A DNA stretch of 64,000 bases from Francisella uliginis (GTDB lineage Bacteria > Pseudomonadota > Gammaproteobacteria > Francisellales > Francisellaceae), in assembly GCF_001895265.1 (NCBI RefSeq), contig NZ_CP016796.1, positions 1,736,001-1,800,000 on the forward strand, written 5' to 3'. The notes under the pieces were generated by a model. It did not search any database. It was given only the letters and a program-made list of their open reading frames with translations, and was not told the DNA's origin. Positions 17,959-26,415 of the stretch are shown here, piece after piece (the stretch's first letter is position 1; every line of letters starts with the position of its first letter). The position numbers were made by a program, and so were the translations under genes.

Positions 17959-17985
17959 TTGATGTTTTTTGTAATTTAATAAACT

Positions 17986-19161
17986 TTATCTTCTTCTATC
18001 AACGATAAAAACTACAATAATCTTTAATAAAAGAGCTAAACTAAAGCATACCCATAAAGCTAAAAGAATTAAGTGATAGTTTGACATACCTATATGTGCT
18101 TTTATGAACCCCCATATAGACATACAAAACCCAACCGAGAATGTTACCATAGCTGCTGCTGTACCATGATTCTTGGTAATATCACTCATCGCTGCACCTG
18201 TTGCTAAAGGTACAAAGAAACCTAAAAAGTAACATATCAACTGTAGTGATATTACAGTACTATATAATGATACTTTTAAAAAGCTATATGAGATTATAAA
18301 GATAAAGGCCAGTCCTAAGACTCCAAGCCTATAGCGTTTCTTATGTGCAGAGCTAGCTTTCATTCGAAAGCTAATTATCCCTAAAATATAAAAAACAGAT
18401 GCTAATAAAAATATGACTGTGAAAACATTAATAGATACACTTAACTCATCTACCAATAGTCCCCTATAAGAGCTCATCAAGACCCCAAGATAGAAAGAAA
18501 AAAGTATTGCAGCAATCATGACATTCAACAAATATCTAGGTTTTGATAAAGCATGAATAAAACCTGATAGAATTTGTGATGCTGGAATTAAAACCTGATT
18601 TTGAGCATCTATTCTTAATATATTTATAGAAAAAAGAAACAATGCAACCTCTATTAGAGCCATAATAAAATAAGCAAGCCTCCATGAAATAGATAGTATG
18701 CATAAAACTAAATAAGTACTCACAATTGGAGCAACTATTATCATTGTAGATAATATAGCATATGCCTTTTTCATCTGAGTAATATCATCAGCACTACGTG
18801 ATATTAAAGCTCTAGCAATAGATGAATAACAACCTGTACCAAGTCCCAAACAAATAAAACCTATGTATGTAACATCAATATTATTTGCTATACCTAAAAT
18901 CACTAAACCAGATATTGATAAACTCTGCGATAAAAATAGTACTTTCTTTGCTGTAAATATATCTGAAAGAGTTGCAAATAATATTGCCGAGAGACTAAAC
19001 ATAAAAAATGATAAACTCATCGCCATTTGAGCCTCATCCTCAGAAATATCTAGGCTAGTTGATAAGGCAGATATTAATGACATTGATATAGTTAGCGTCA
19101 TATAACCAACATATGTTAGAAAATATGCCAGTAAGTTCTCTTTTTTAATATTTCTAAACAT
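17986..19161 (-). CDS. MFS transporter, Bcr/CflA-like
   Basis: 391 residues with about 12 membrane segments and the MFS motif A-like loop LSDIFTAKKVLFLSQ after segment 2. Length and layout fit the Bcr/CflA drug-efflux group; a sugar or metabolite exporter is an alternative. Alone between dnaE and the divergent MscS gene. It is bracketed by the 54-base direct repeats. RBS GAAAG precedes the ATG at 19161. Substrate unknown. Confidence 0.85.
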   Translation of the reverse strand: MFRNIKKENLLAYFLTYVGYMTLTISMSLISALSTSLDISEDEAQMAMSLSFFMFSLSAILFATLSDIFTAKKVLFLSQSLSISGLVILGIANNIDVTYIGFICLGLGTGCYSSIARALISRSADDITQMKKAYAILSTMIIVAPIVSTYLVLCILSISWRLAYFIMALIEVALFLFSINILRIDAQNQVLIPASQILSGFIHALSKPRYLLNVMIAAILFSFYLGVLMSSYRGLLVDELSVSINVFTVIFLLASVFYILGIISFRMKASSAHKKRYRLGVLGLAFIFIISYSFLKVSLYSTVISLQLICYFLGFFVPLATGAAMSDITKNHGTAAAMVTFSVGFCMSIWGFIKAHIGMSNYHLILLALWVCFSLALLLKIIVVFIVDRRR

Positions 19162-19253
19162 ATTTATACTTTCTTTATTTTAAAAATTAATACAGATAAA
19201 TAAACAATTCGTAATATTTCTAAGAATTTATTAGGCATAACTTACCTATAAAA

Positions 19254-19307
19254 CTTAGCTTTAAAGGTTATTATAAATGATTTAGAAAATCTTATCATTT
19301 TACAATA
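19254..19307. repeat. Direct repeat flanking the MFS gene, right copy
   Basis: Second copy of the 54-base sequence described at 17905-17958, about 80 percent identical by manual alignment. It lies upstream of the MFS gene in the same orientation. Duplication of this segment could mark how the gene entered or was copied. Confidence 0.55.
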
Positions 19308-19438
19308 AGCTTAGCTTTAGAATAATCAACTCTTTATATATTACTTCATCCGATAGTTAAATAACTGATTTAAAAACAATTGAATAGCTAAATTTATTGC
19401 TTTAAAATCAATAAATGTAGTTAGCCAAGATATAAGAT

Positions 19439-21514
19439 ATGTTAACAAATAAAAAATATACTCTTACTTTAAAGTTTTCTAAATTAATATTTTTAGTTCT
19501 TTTTATAATATGTTTATTTGTTTATATTAAACCTTTTACAACTGCTACATACCTATCCAGCAAACAATTTAAAACCTTTGAATATCAATCATTAGGATTC
19601 CTGAATAAAGATCAAATTACAAAATTCCACAATGATACTCCTCGAGGTCTCTTTGCAAATTTTTACTATAAATCTCTAAGCTTATGGATGGGATCTCATA
19701 AATACTATTATGATGTAATAAATTGCATCTCACCCCAAACTGTAAAAATAAATGATTACACAATTAGCGAACAAGATATTAATATTGATAAAATGCTTGT
19801 GGCTCTACTTAAAACTGATTTTAGACTTAAAGATATTCCAAATAATACAAGCACAAATAAGTTAAATCTAACCCTAGGCAAAGGTAGCAATAAGCAGACT
19901 TTTTACTTAGCTAAAAAAAATGATGGCGACTGGTACTTTACTCAGAAAAACTTTACAAACCCAGAAACACATAAAAAATTTAATATTTATAAGAATGAAA
20001 AAAATTCTACTGAAGACAACATAAGAAATATTTCAATGCCTATTTTGTCATATATGAGATTTGTTTTTGGTGAAAATCAAACATATAAATTTACCACAAA
20101 AGATGCTCTTGACACCATGAATATCAGCTGGATTCCTCAGAATATCAGACAAGAATATGCAACTTTTATAGCTTTCGCTATGAATAAAGTCTTTGAAAAT
20201 GCAAAAATCACAATTAGAAATATACCAGGTGAAGTTCTACCCGGTAGCAATTTGGTAATGATATATACCTCACCTAAATCAGGCAATAGTATATATTTAG
20301 AAAATGTTAAAAATAATAGTAAGAATACTGATAACTGGATTTTTACAAAAAATGCTCAAATTAATGGTATAAGTATTTTCTTAAATGATTTGAATAACAA
20401 TGTAAGAACATCTATAAGTAATAGTCTACAACAAGATATCTGGGAGAATATACCTGTCCTTCTTAAAGAATATGGGCAATCAACATATATAGTCATTATA
20501 TTTATAATATCAATAATGCTTTTATACCTAACTTATGAAATATTTTTTAAGATTTTAAATCCTGTATTTAGAATCCTTGGAAATATCTTTGAGAATAAGG
20601 ATTATAAAACCATCAAAAAACTAACTATTGCAACATCACTAATAATATCAATACACATCGCATATTTTTTCTTCTTCAACTCAATGATAGTTTTTGAAAA
20701 TGCTTGCTACTATTTTGACTTAATATTTAGAATTACATATGGCATTATAACAATGTTTTTATGTACTGAGATCTTAAACGTTCTATGTTCATTTATTATT
20801 TCATCGTATAAAAAAGCTCAAGATTCGGACAAATCGGCAAGATTTTCTTTTGCTATAATTATTGCTAACAAGGTCATCAACCTTATCATAATACTTATTA
20901 TCACCGGATATATAATAGAGCAGCTTGGTATTGATATGTTCCACTTTTTAGCTGCACTTGGTATTGGTGGACTTGCTATAGCATTAGCAGGTAAGGATAC
21001 AATCGAAAACCTTTTTGGCTCAATTATTCTAGCCGCTGAAAGACCTATAAAAATCGGTGATTGGGTAATAATAAAAGATCAGCAAGGAATAGTAGAAAAG
21101 ATAGGATTAAGAAGCACTATTATTAGAACTTTTGAAGATTCTGCTCTTATAATACCCAACTTTGCATTTGTTACGTCACAAATAAATAATATGGGAGAAA
21201 GAAAGTATCGTAGATATACAACTATGCTTGAAGTTGATGAATCTACCCCAACAAATAAGCTTAAATCATATATAAATGCTCTAGATAAATTAGTTCAAGA
21301 TACTCCATATATGAGAAAAGAGGGATATTATATAAGAGTAAACGATCTAAAACCGTCATCCATTGAGATTTTAATATATGTATTTTTTGTTTCTCAAGAC
21401 TGGGGAGAAGAGCTAGAGCAACGTGAGCAATTCATAATAGATGTATTAGATATAGCTGAAAAAATGGGAATTAAACTGGCTCCTTCGCAAACAATTGATA
21501 TAAATAAAAAGTAA
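19439..21514 (+). CDS. Mechanosensitive channel, MscS family, with large N-terminal region
   Basis: 691 residues. An N-terminal membrane anchor (about 13-31) is followed by a soluble periplasmic region to about 345. Then come four to five membrane segments. The MscS core starts near 490 with AALGIGGLAIALAGKDTIENLFGSIIL, the pore-lining TM3 and beta domain. ERPIKIGDWV is the conserved start of the beta domain. It should open on membrane tension and release solutes during osmotic downshock. It has its own plus-strand promoter region (19308-19438) and is followed by a palindromic repeat. Confidence 0.92.
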   Translation: MLTNKKYTLTLKFSKLIFLVLFIICLFVYIKPFTTATYLSSKQFKTFEYQSLGFLNKDQITKFHNDTPRGLFANFYYKSLSLWMGSHKYYYDVINCISPQTVKINDYTISEQDINIDKMLVALLKTDFRLKDIPNNTSTNKLNLTLGKGSNKQTFYLAKKNDGDWYFTQKNFTNPETHKKFNIYKNEKNSTEDNIRNISMPILSYMRFVFGENQTYKFTTKDALDTMNISWIPQNIRQEYATFIAFAMNKVFENAKITIRNIPGEVLPGSNLVMIYTSPKSGNSIYLENVKNNSKNTDNWIFTKNAQINGISIFLNDLNNNVRTSISNSLQQDIWENIPVLLKEYGQSTYIVIIFIISIMLLYLTYEIFFKILNPVFRILGNIFENKDYKTIKKLTIATSLIISIHIAYFFFFNSMIVFENACYYFDLIFRITYGIITMFLCTEILNVLCSFIISSYKKAQDSDKSARFSFAIIIANKVINLIIILIITGYIIEQLGIDMFHFLAALGIGGLAIALAGKDTIENLFGSIILAAERPIKIGDWVIIKDQQGIVEKIGLRSTIIRTFEDSALIIPNFAFVTSQINNMGERKYRRYTTMLEVDESTPTNKLKSYINALDKLVQDTPYMRKEGYYIRVNDLKPSSIEILIYVFFVSQDWGEELEQREQFIIDVLDIAEKMGIKLAPSQTIDINKK

Positions 21515-21609
21515 AGAAGGCATTCCTCATAACTCATTATTACCTATTAATTAATTTTTAATTTATGCTATCATAATATATTTTTAAATAATTGGCATAC
21601 GATTTTTCT

Positions 21610-21772
21610 ATAGTCAATCCGATTGTATTGTGTACTTTTATGCGGTCATCCTGAACTTGATTCAGGATCTCTTTACTTTGGCTAGGAGATTCCGGATCAA
21701 AGCCTGTGCTGAACTTGATTCAGTATCCGGAATGACAGGTTTTATTTTACATAAGTCATTCGGATTAACTAT
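21610..21772. repeat. MITE-like palindromic repeat element, copy 2
   Basis: Reverse-orientation copy of 11562-11700, almost identical but with a 24-base extra segment in the middle that carries another CTGAACTTGATTCAG half-palindrome. Terminal repeats begin ATAGTCAATCCGA and end with the complement of ATAGTTAATCCGA. It is inserted between the MscS gene and the outer-membrane protein gene, and may influence the latter's transcript start. Confidence 0.8.
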
Positions 21773-21798
21773 ATCTAAGATTACTAGCCTTTAAAATA

Positions 21799-22494
21799 AT
21801 GAATATAAAAAAGCTTTCTTTAATAATATTATCTTTTTTTGCATTACCACTAATTAGCGATGCTGATTCTGTAGCAGCTATAGACTCTGATATAAATACT
21901 GATGCTAAAAAACTAGGCAATGATACAAAGCATGTTGAAAAAGATGCAAAAGGTCTTTATAAGCTACCTAAAAACTACTACAACATTAATGATCTTGATG
22001 ATGTTACAAAAAAGACATTTAAGCCTATGGCATATATTAGTGTCAATGGTGGTTGGGGACAACAGACAAATATGGCTAAAGGTGGTGCAACAATAGTAGC
22101 TAGCTTAGGCTATAGATTTACAGAGTCTTTTGCTTTAGAGTTTGTTTATCAGAACTTCTTAGTTAGTGAATATAATACAACTCAGAATAATAACTACTTT
22201 GCTGGAGCTGCCAAATATTACTATAAGATAAACGATTATGTAACAGCATATGCAGCGGCTGGGGTTGGTCTTGGTCATACAAGTATTAATGGAATAGAAA
22301 ACCAACAAAATGCTCCAAAAGATTATTTAGCAACAGATGACACTTGGGGAGGTTTTGCTGTATTTCCAGTAGGTTTAATGTTTCCCATCAAATATGTTGA
22401 TAATCTCAGTTTAAAGGTCACATATACGTATACAATTTCTTTTTCGGGAGAGTCACAAAACTTTGTAACATCAGGTTTACAGTACTCTTTTTAA
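21799..22494 (+). CDS. Outer membrane beta-barrel protein
   Basis: 231 residues. Signal peptide MNIKKLSLIILSFFALPLIS, cleavage probably near residue 22. An acidic region follows (22-60). From about 75 the chain alternates hydrophobic and polar residues as in an eight-stranded barrel (ISVNGGWGQQTNMAKGG, VASLGYRFTESFALEFVYQ), ending with the aromatic C-terminal residue Phe in SGLQYSF. It matches the OMP beta-brl/OmpA-like outer membrane group; no periplasmic OmpA domain is present. It ends only 3 bases before the convergent slt gene. Function is unknown; adhesin or structural porin-like roles are possible. Confidence 0.82.
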   Translation: MNIKKLSLIILSFFALPLISDADSVAAIDSDINTDAKKLGNDTKHVEKDAKGLYKLPKNYYNINDLDDVTKKTFKPMAYISVNGGWGQQTNMAKGGATIVASLGYRFTESFALEFVYQNFLVSEYNTTQNNNYFAGAAKYYYKINDYVTAYAAAGVGLGHTSINGIENQQNAPKDYLATDDTWGGFAVFPVGLMFPIKYVDNLSLKVTYTYTISFSGESQNFVTSGLQYSF

Positions 22495-22497
22495 GAT

Positions 22498-24474
22498 TTA
22501 TTTTCTAAAGCTCTGTTTTTCAGATAATTTATAATCTAAGTATGTACTAATATGATTCTTTTTGTCTTTAAAGACAAAGTTGTTATAAACTATCATATAC
22601 ATTAGTACTTTTCTTATATAATGTCTAGTCTCACCAAATGGAACATTTTCTATCCAAATTGGTGCCGGAACTTCTTTTTCGTTCAACCATTTAGCTACAT
22701 TACCAGGTCCTGCATTATATGCAGCTATTCCAAGCACTGTATTTTTATCAAATAACTTCTCTAGGAAATATAGGTTTGCTGTACCTAACTTAATATTATT
22801 CTGAGGAATAAATATCTGACTATTCATCCCTTTAGATTTATCCCCAGCTAAAGATAATTTATATTTTTTAGCAATAAATTTAGCTGTAGGTTCAGTAACT
22901 TGCATTAAACCTTTTGCACCAGCCCAAGATCCAGCTTCTATATTAAATAAAGATTCTTTACGCATAATTGAAAGTACAAGATCTCTATCAATACCAAACT
23001 TCTTAGTATTTTTATCAACAATACTTATAAATGCCTTAGGGAAAAGCATATCGATATTATCATACTTACCAATTACAGCCATATTAAATATAGCTGCATA
23101 ATACATATGTTTATCTTCAGCTAAACGTGCAAGCTCTTTAATTTCAGTAATCTGGTTTGCTTTTAATTTATTTCTTATGCTCCAACGCCATATACTTGTA
23201 GAGTCTTTATATTGACCCATCTGGTATAAATCAATAGCTTGCTCAGTAGCATCTTGAGATAATAATTTTTTAGTCTCACTATTACTTAATTTGTCAGCAG
23301 TATTATTACCAAAGTTATATGGCTTATTGAGTTTATCAGAAGCTAAGAATGAATAATAATTTAAAGGTTCTTTAATTAGCTCTTCATATATCTTTTTAGC
23401 TTTTGCAGCTTGTCCTTGCTTATCATAGCTATATGCTAACCAATATCTCCAAGCATCATCTTGTTGAGATTTTTTTGGCAACTGGTAATATGTTTTTATA
23501 TAACCTGCAAAATTATTATTATACAAATCTACTCTTAATAACCATTCCCATGCTATAGCATCTAAATAACGTTTATCAACTCTTGCTAACCACTGTTTTG
23601 CTTCTGGTGATTGTGATCTTGCAAAACTAACAGCTATTACAGATATACATTCTTGTTTAACTTTTTTACTTAAATATCTTTTGTTTTTTAAGTTGTCCCA
23701 AATTTTTGCATATTTTGTTGGATCTTTTCGGATAAGATCTTTTGATATATCAAAAAATATTTTGTCAAAATGTCTATAATTATGAAATCTATTTATAAAC
23801 TGATCTAACTTAGCAGGATTTTTTGTAGCCTCTTTCCATGCTGTAATATAACGAACATAATCATCATTATTTTTAACATAAGTATTTAACAACCACAAGC
23901 TATCACTAAACTTGTTAGCAAATGCAAGAGTATAAGCTTTGTTTGTTAAATAAGATTTTGGCTTATAGTCTGATTTATCCCAATATTTTTGCATCACTGA
24001 GCAACTAGAAGGCATATAGACACGATTTTGCCAAATATTACCATACTCTTTTAATGCTTGCGTCTTGTCTCCTGAATCATATTCAGCTTGCATGCTCCAG
24101 CATTTACCTGAGATACCAAGATCTCCTTTATAATACTTTTTAAAGAGCTTCCAGTCTTGCTTTTGTGCGTAATATTCTGCTAAATCATCAGAAAGCTTAT
24201 CTTGCCAATATTTACTATTATCTTGTTTAAAATACGCATCAATTGTATCTTGTTTAAAAATTTCTGGATCACTACTGATTTCTTTATACTGAAAATATGG
24301 ATATATACTAGTATTTTTAAGCTTAGATTTTAGATAATAGTAAGACTTGTAATTCTTTGCTTCTAAATCTTTCAATGCTTTTTTTGAAACTTGAACTTGC
24401 TCTGTAGTAAGGCTATACCCAATACCTACAGACAGAAATAACAAACAACTTGTTACAAACTTTTTATTAATCAC
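22498..24474 (-). CDS. slt: Soluble lytic murein transglycosylase, Slt70 type, copy 1
   Basis: 658 residues (E. coli Slt70 645). Signal peptide about residues 1-20 (VTSCLLFLSVGIGYSLT). Then an alpha-superhelical ring domain (about 30-475) and the C-terminal SLT lysozyme-like domain. Catalytic Glu507 is in IMRKESLF, followed by GAKGLMQVTEPTA and GIAAYNAGPGNVAKW. It cleaves the MurNAc-GlcNAc bond in peptidoglycan with 1,6-anhydro ring formation in the periplasm. A second copy with the same layout lies 1.9 kb away at 26416-28398. Confidence 0.95.
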   Translation of the reverse strand: MINKKFVTSCLLFLSVGIGYSLTTEQVQVSKKALKDLEAKNYKSYYYLKSKLKNTSIYPYFQYKEISSDPEIFKQDTIDAYFKQDNSKYWQDKLSDDLAEYYAQKQDWKLFKKYYKGDLGISGKCWSMQAEYDSGDKTQALKEYGNIWQNRVYMPSSCSVMQKYWDKSDYKPKSYLTNKAYTLAFANKFSDSLWLLNTYVKNNDDYVRYITAWKEATKNPAKLDQFINRFHNYRHFDKIFFDISKDLIRKDPTKYAKIWDNLKNKRYLSKKVKQECISVIAVSFARSQSPEAKQWLARVDKRYLDAIAWEWLLRVDLYNNNFAGYIKTYYQLPKKSQQDDAWRYWLAYSYDKQGQAAKAKKIYEELIKEPLNYYSFLASDKLNKPYNFGNNTADKLSNSETKKLLSQDATEQAIDLYQMGQYKDSTSIWRWSIRNKLKANQITEIKELARLAEDKHMYYAAIFNMAVIGKYDNIDMLFPKAFISIVDKNTKKFGIDRDLVLSIMRKESLFNIEAGSWAGAKGLMQVTEPTAKFIAKKYKLSLAGDKSKGMNSQIFIPQNNIKLGTANLYFLEKLFDKNTVLGIAAYNAGPGNVAKWLNEKEVPAPIWIENVPFGETRHYIRKVLMYMIVYNNFVFKDKKNHISTYLDYKLSEKQSFRK

Positions 24475-24694
24475 AATAACTTATTATTAGAAATTTATTT
24501 TGCTAAAAATACTAACATTATTAAAGCTAAAAAACTAACCATTATAAATAATATGCTAGCAAATTATATTTTAAAAACTCTCTAGCCTATTGAAATTTAA
24601 AGTTTTAAACATCTAATATACTAAAAATTAGTACATTTACCTTAGGTTAGATTACAATTATAGGAATAGATATTATTTAAATTGATTTTAAAAT

Positions 24695-25813
24695 ATGAAA
24701 AACAAGCTAAGTTTAGTTGTTCTATTTGGTTTTATATATTTAATCTTAATGATTATTTTTTATAATTTAAATAATCAGCATAGTTATCATTTTTCAATCT
24801 CAACTCCAACAAATAAAGAGATCTCAAAAGATATAAGTGTAAAGACTATTGCTAACTTAGATTATCTAAAATATAACCATGCATCATCGGTAACAACATC
24901 TGGAAATACTCTTTTTGTGACTTGGTATAGTGGTGACCATGAGACAGCTCCAAATACAAACATAATGCTAGCAACAGCTAAGAAAATAGATGGTCATTGG
25001 AAATTCTCTAAAACAAGATCTGTTATGAATCGCCAAGAATTTCAGTCTATATTTAAAAAACATATTCATCACTTAGGCAACCCTATCATATATGCCCAAG
25101 GTAAAAAAATATGGTTAATTTTCACCTCATCTACCGGTGGCTGGGTTACATCTTCTTTAAATACTATGTATTCAACAGATCAAGGTAAAACTTGGAGCAA
25201 ACCTAAACTAGTTATTGCTTCTCCTATTTTTAACTTCAGTACTCTTACTAGAGGTTCTGCTATTAAATTAGATAATGGTAATTTTGCAGTGCCTGTATAT
25301 AAGGAGTTTAACAATCTCAATGGAAGATGGTTTATTTTTGATGGTGAAGGCCATCTTATAAAAGTATCAGAAATGACTAATGATGGCGTAAACTTACAAC
25401 CAACTGTAGTACCTTTATCAAAAACACATGCTTTAGCTTTCTATAGACAAATGTATAGTTCCATTAAAAAGATCTACACAAATCAAACTCAAGATAGTGG
25501 ACAAACCTGGACTACAGTAAAACCTACAAAACTTAATAATCCAGACTCAGGAATCGCTGCGATAAAAACTAAAAATGGCATACTTCTAGCTTACAATAAT
25601 GCTAGCTCTGGTAGATCGAATCTTAGCCTAGCCTATAAATCAGATAACTCGCAAGATTGGAAAAATATATATACTTTTCCCAATAAGGCCAAAGGTGAGC
25701 TATCTTACCCAGCTTTTACTTTTTATAAAAATAGTATTATTTTATCATTCTCAGATAAGTTAAAGAAAACAATAAGAGTTGTTGAGATTCAAGGAGAAAA
25801 AACTGATGCTTAA
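24695..25813 (+). CDS. Neuraminidase-like protein with BNR/Asp-box repeats
   Basis: 372 residues. N-terminal membrane anchor or uncleaved signal (residues 5-25). Six-bladed propeller-like fold: FVTWYSGDHETAPN near 71-84, Asp-boxes STDQGKTW and QDSGQTW, and NPDSGIAAIKTKNGILLAYNNA. This is the BNR_2 / COG4692-like group, annotated as predicted sialidase, though whether it cleaves sialic acid is unproven. Plus-strand gene sandwiched between two slt genes on the other strand, and followed by a membrane protein overlapping its stop. A GT29 sialyltransferase-like gene occurs at 63 kb, so sialic-acid-type sugars may matter here. Confidence 0.8.
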   Translation: MKNKLSLVVLFGFIYLILMIIFYNLNNQHSYHFSISTPTNKEISKDISVKTIANLDYLKYNHASSVTTSGNTLFVTWYSGDHETAPNTNIMLATAKKIDGHWKFSKTRSVMNRQEFQSIFKKHIHHLGNPIIYAQGKKIWLIFTSSTGGWVTSSLNTMYSTDQGKTWSKPKLVIASPIFNFSTLTRGSAIKLDNGNFAVPVYKEFNNLNGRWFIFDGEGHLIKVSEMTNDGVNLQPTVVPLSKTHALAFYRQMYSSIKKIYTNQTQDSGQTWTTVKPTKLNNPDSGIAAIKTKNGILLAYNNASSGRSNLSLAYKSDNSQDWKNIYTFPNKAKGELSYPAFTFYKNSIILSFSDKLKKTIRVVEIQGEKTDA

Positions 25814-26414
25814 TTATTATAACCTTATAGCAGCAAATCTTTTTACAATATATTTTTTTCTTAGAATATTTGGTTTTCTACAAAAGAAAACATTAATAGT
25901 AATTGTTATTATTTTATTAGTTTTCAATCTAATAAATGTAACTATAGATAATGAAACTATATATTATTTTACTCTAGGTGTTACAAGCTACTTTAGTCTT
26001 TCAACTTTCTTACTTTTATTCTTTATTATCACATCAATATTTATCAATGATAAAAATACTATTTTTCCATATACTAGTTTAGCTTTTCTTCCAATTATAA
26101 TTATTTTTTATAGCTTATTCTTTATATCTTCATATAAACTTTATGATTTTGGTTTTAGTCCATATATAGTTACACCTTTTATCTTCATCTATGCGTTAGT
26201 ACTATTATCTATATCTAAAAGATTTATACTATTTAACATCATAATTGTTGTATCATCAACAATGCTATTTACTAATATATTACAAGCTAATATTTGGAAT
26301 TATTTATTAGATCCTACTTTACTAATAATTTGTATTATTGAAATAATAAGATCACTGATTGTATATTCTTTATGTAAAAAGCAAAAAGATAATACTAAAA
26401 TCAAATATTACTAG
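25806..26414 (+). CDS. Multi-pass membrane protein, unknown
   Basis: About 202 residues from ATG at 25806, which overlaps the neuraminidase-like stop by 8 bases and has AAGGAG at 25791-25796. The longer frame from 25779 starts inside the preceding gene and lacks such a site. Five or six hydrophobic segments rich in Ile, Phe, Leu and Tyr, with almost no polar core. No recognised family. It ends 2 bases before the convergent slt gene. Co-translation suggests a partner for the neuraminidase-like protein, perhaps in polysaccharide handling. Confidence 0.65.
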   Translation: MLNYYNLIAANLFTIYFFLRIFGFLQKKTLIVIVIILLVFNLINVTIDNETIYYFTLGVTSYFSLSTFLLLFFIITSIFINDKNTIFPYTSLAFLPIIIIFYSLFFISSYKLYDFGFSPYIVTPFIFIYALVLLSISKRFILFNIIIVVSSTMLFTNILQANIWNYLLDPTLLIICIIEIIRSLIVYSLCKKQKDNTKIKYY

Positions 26415-26415
26415 A

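Noticed and set aside
25779-25805. Longer N-terminus of the membrane protein after the neuraminidase-like gene
   Set aside because: ATG at 25806 has a proper AAGGAG and a short overlap; the longer form starts within the upstream gene without a site.
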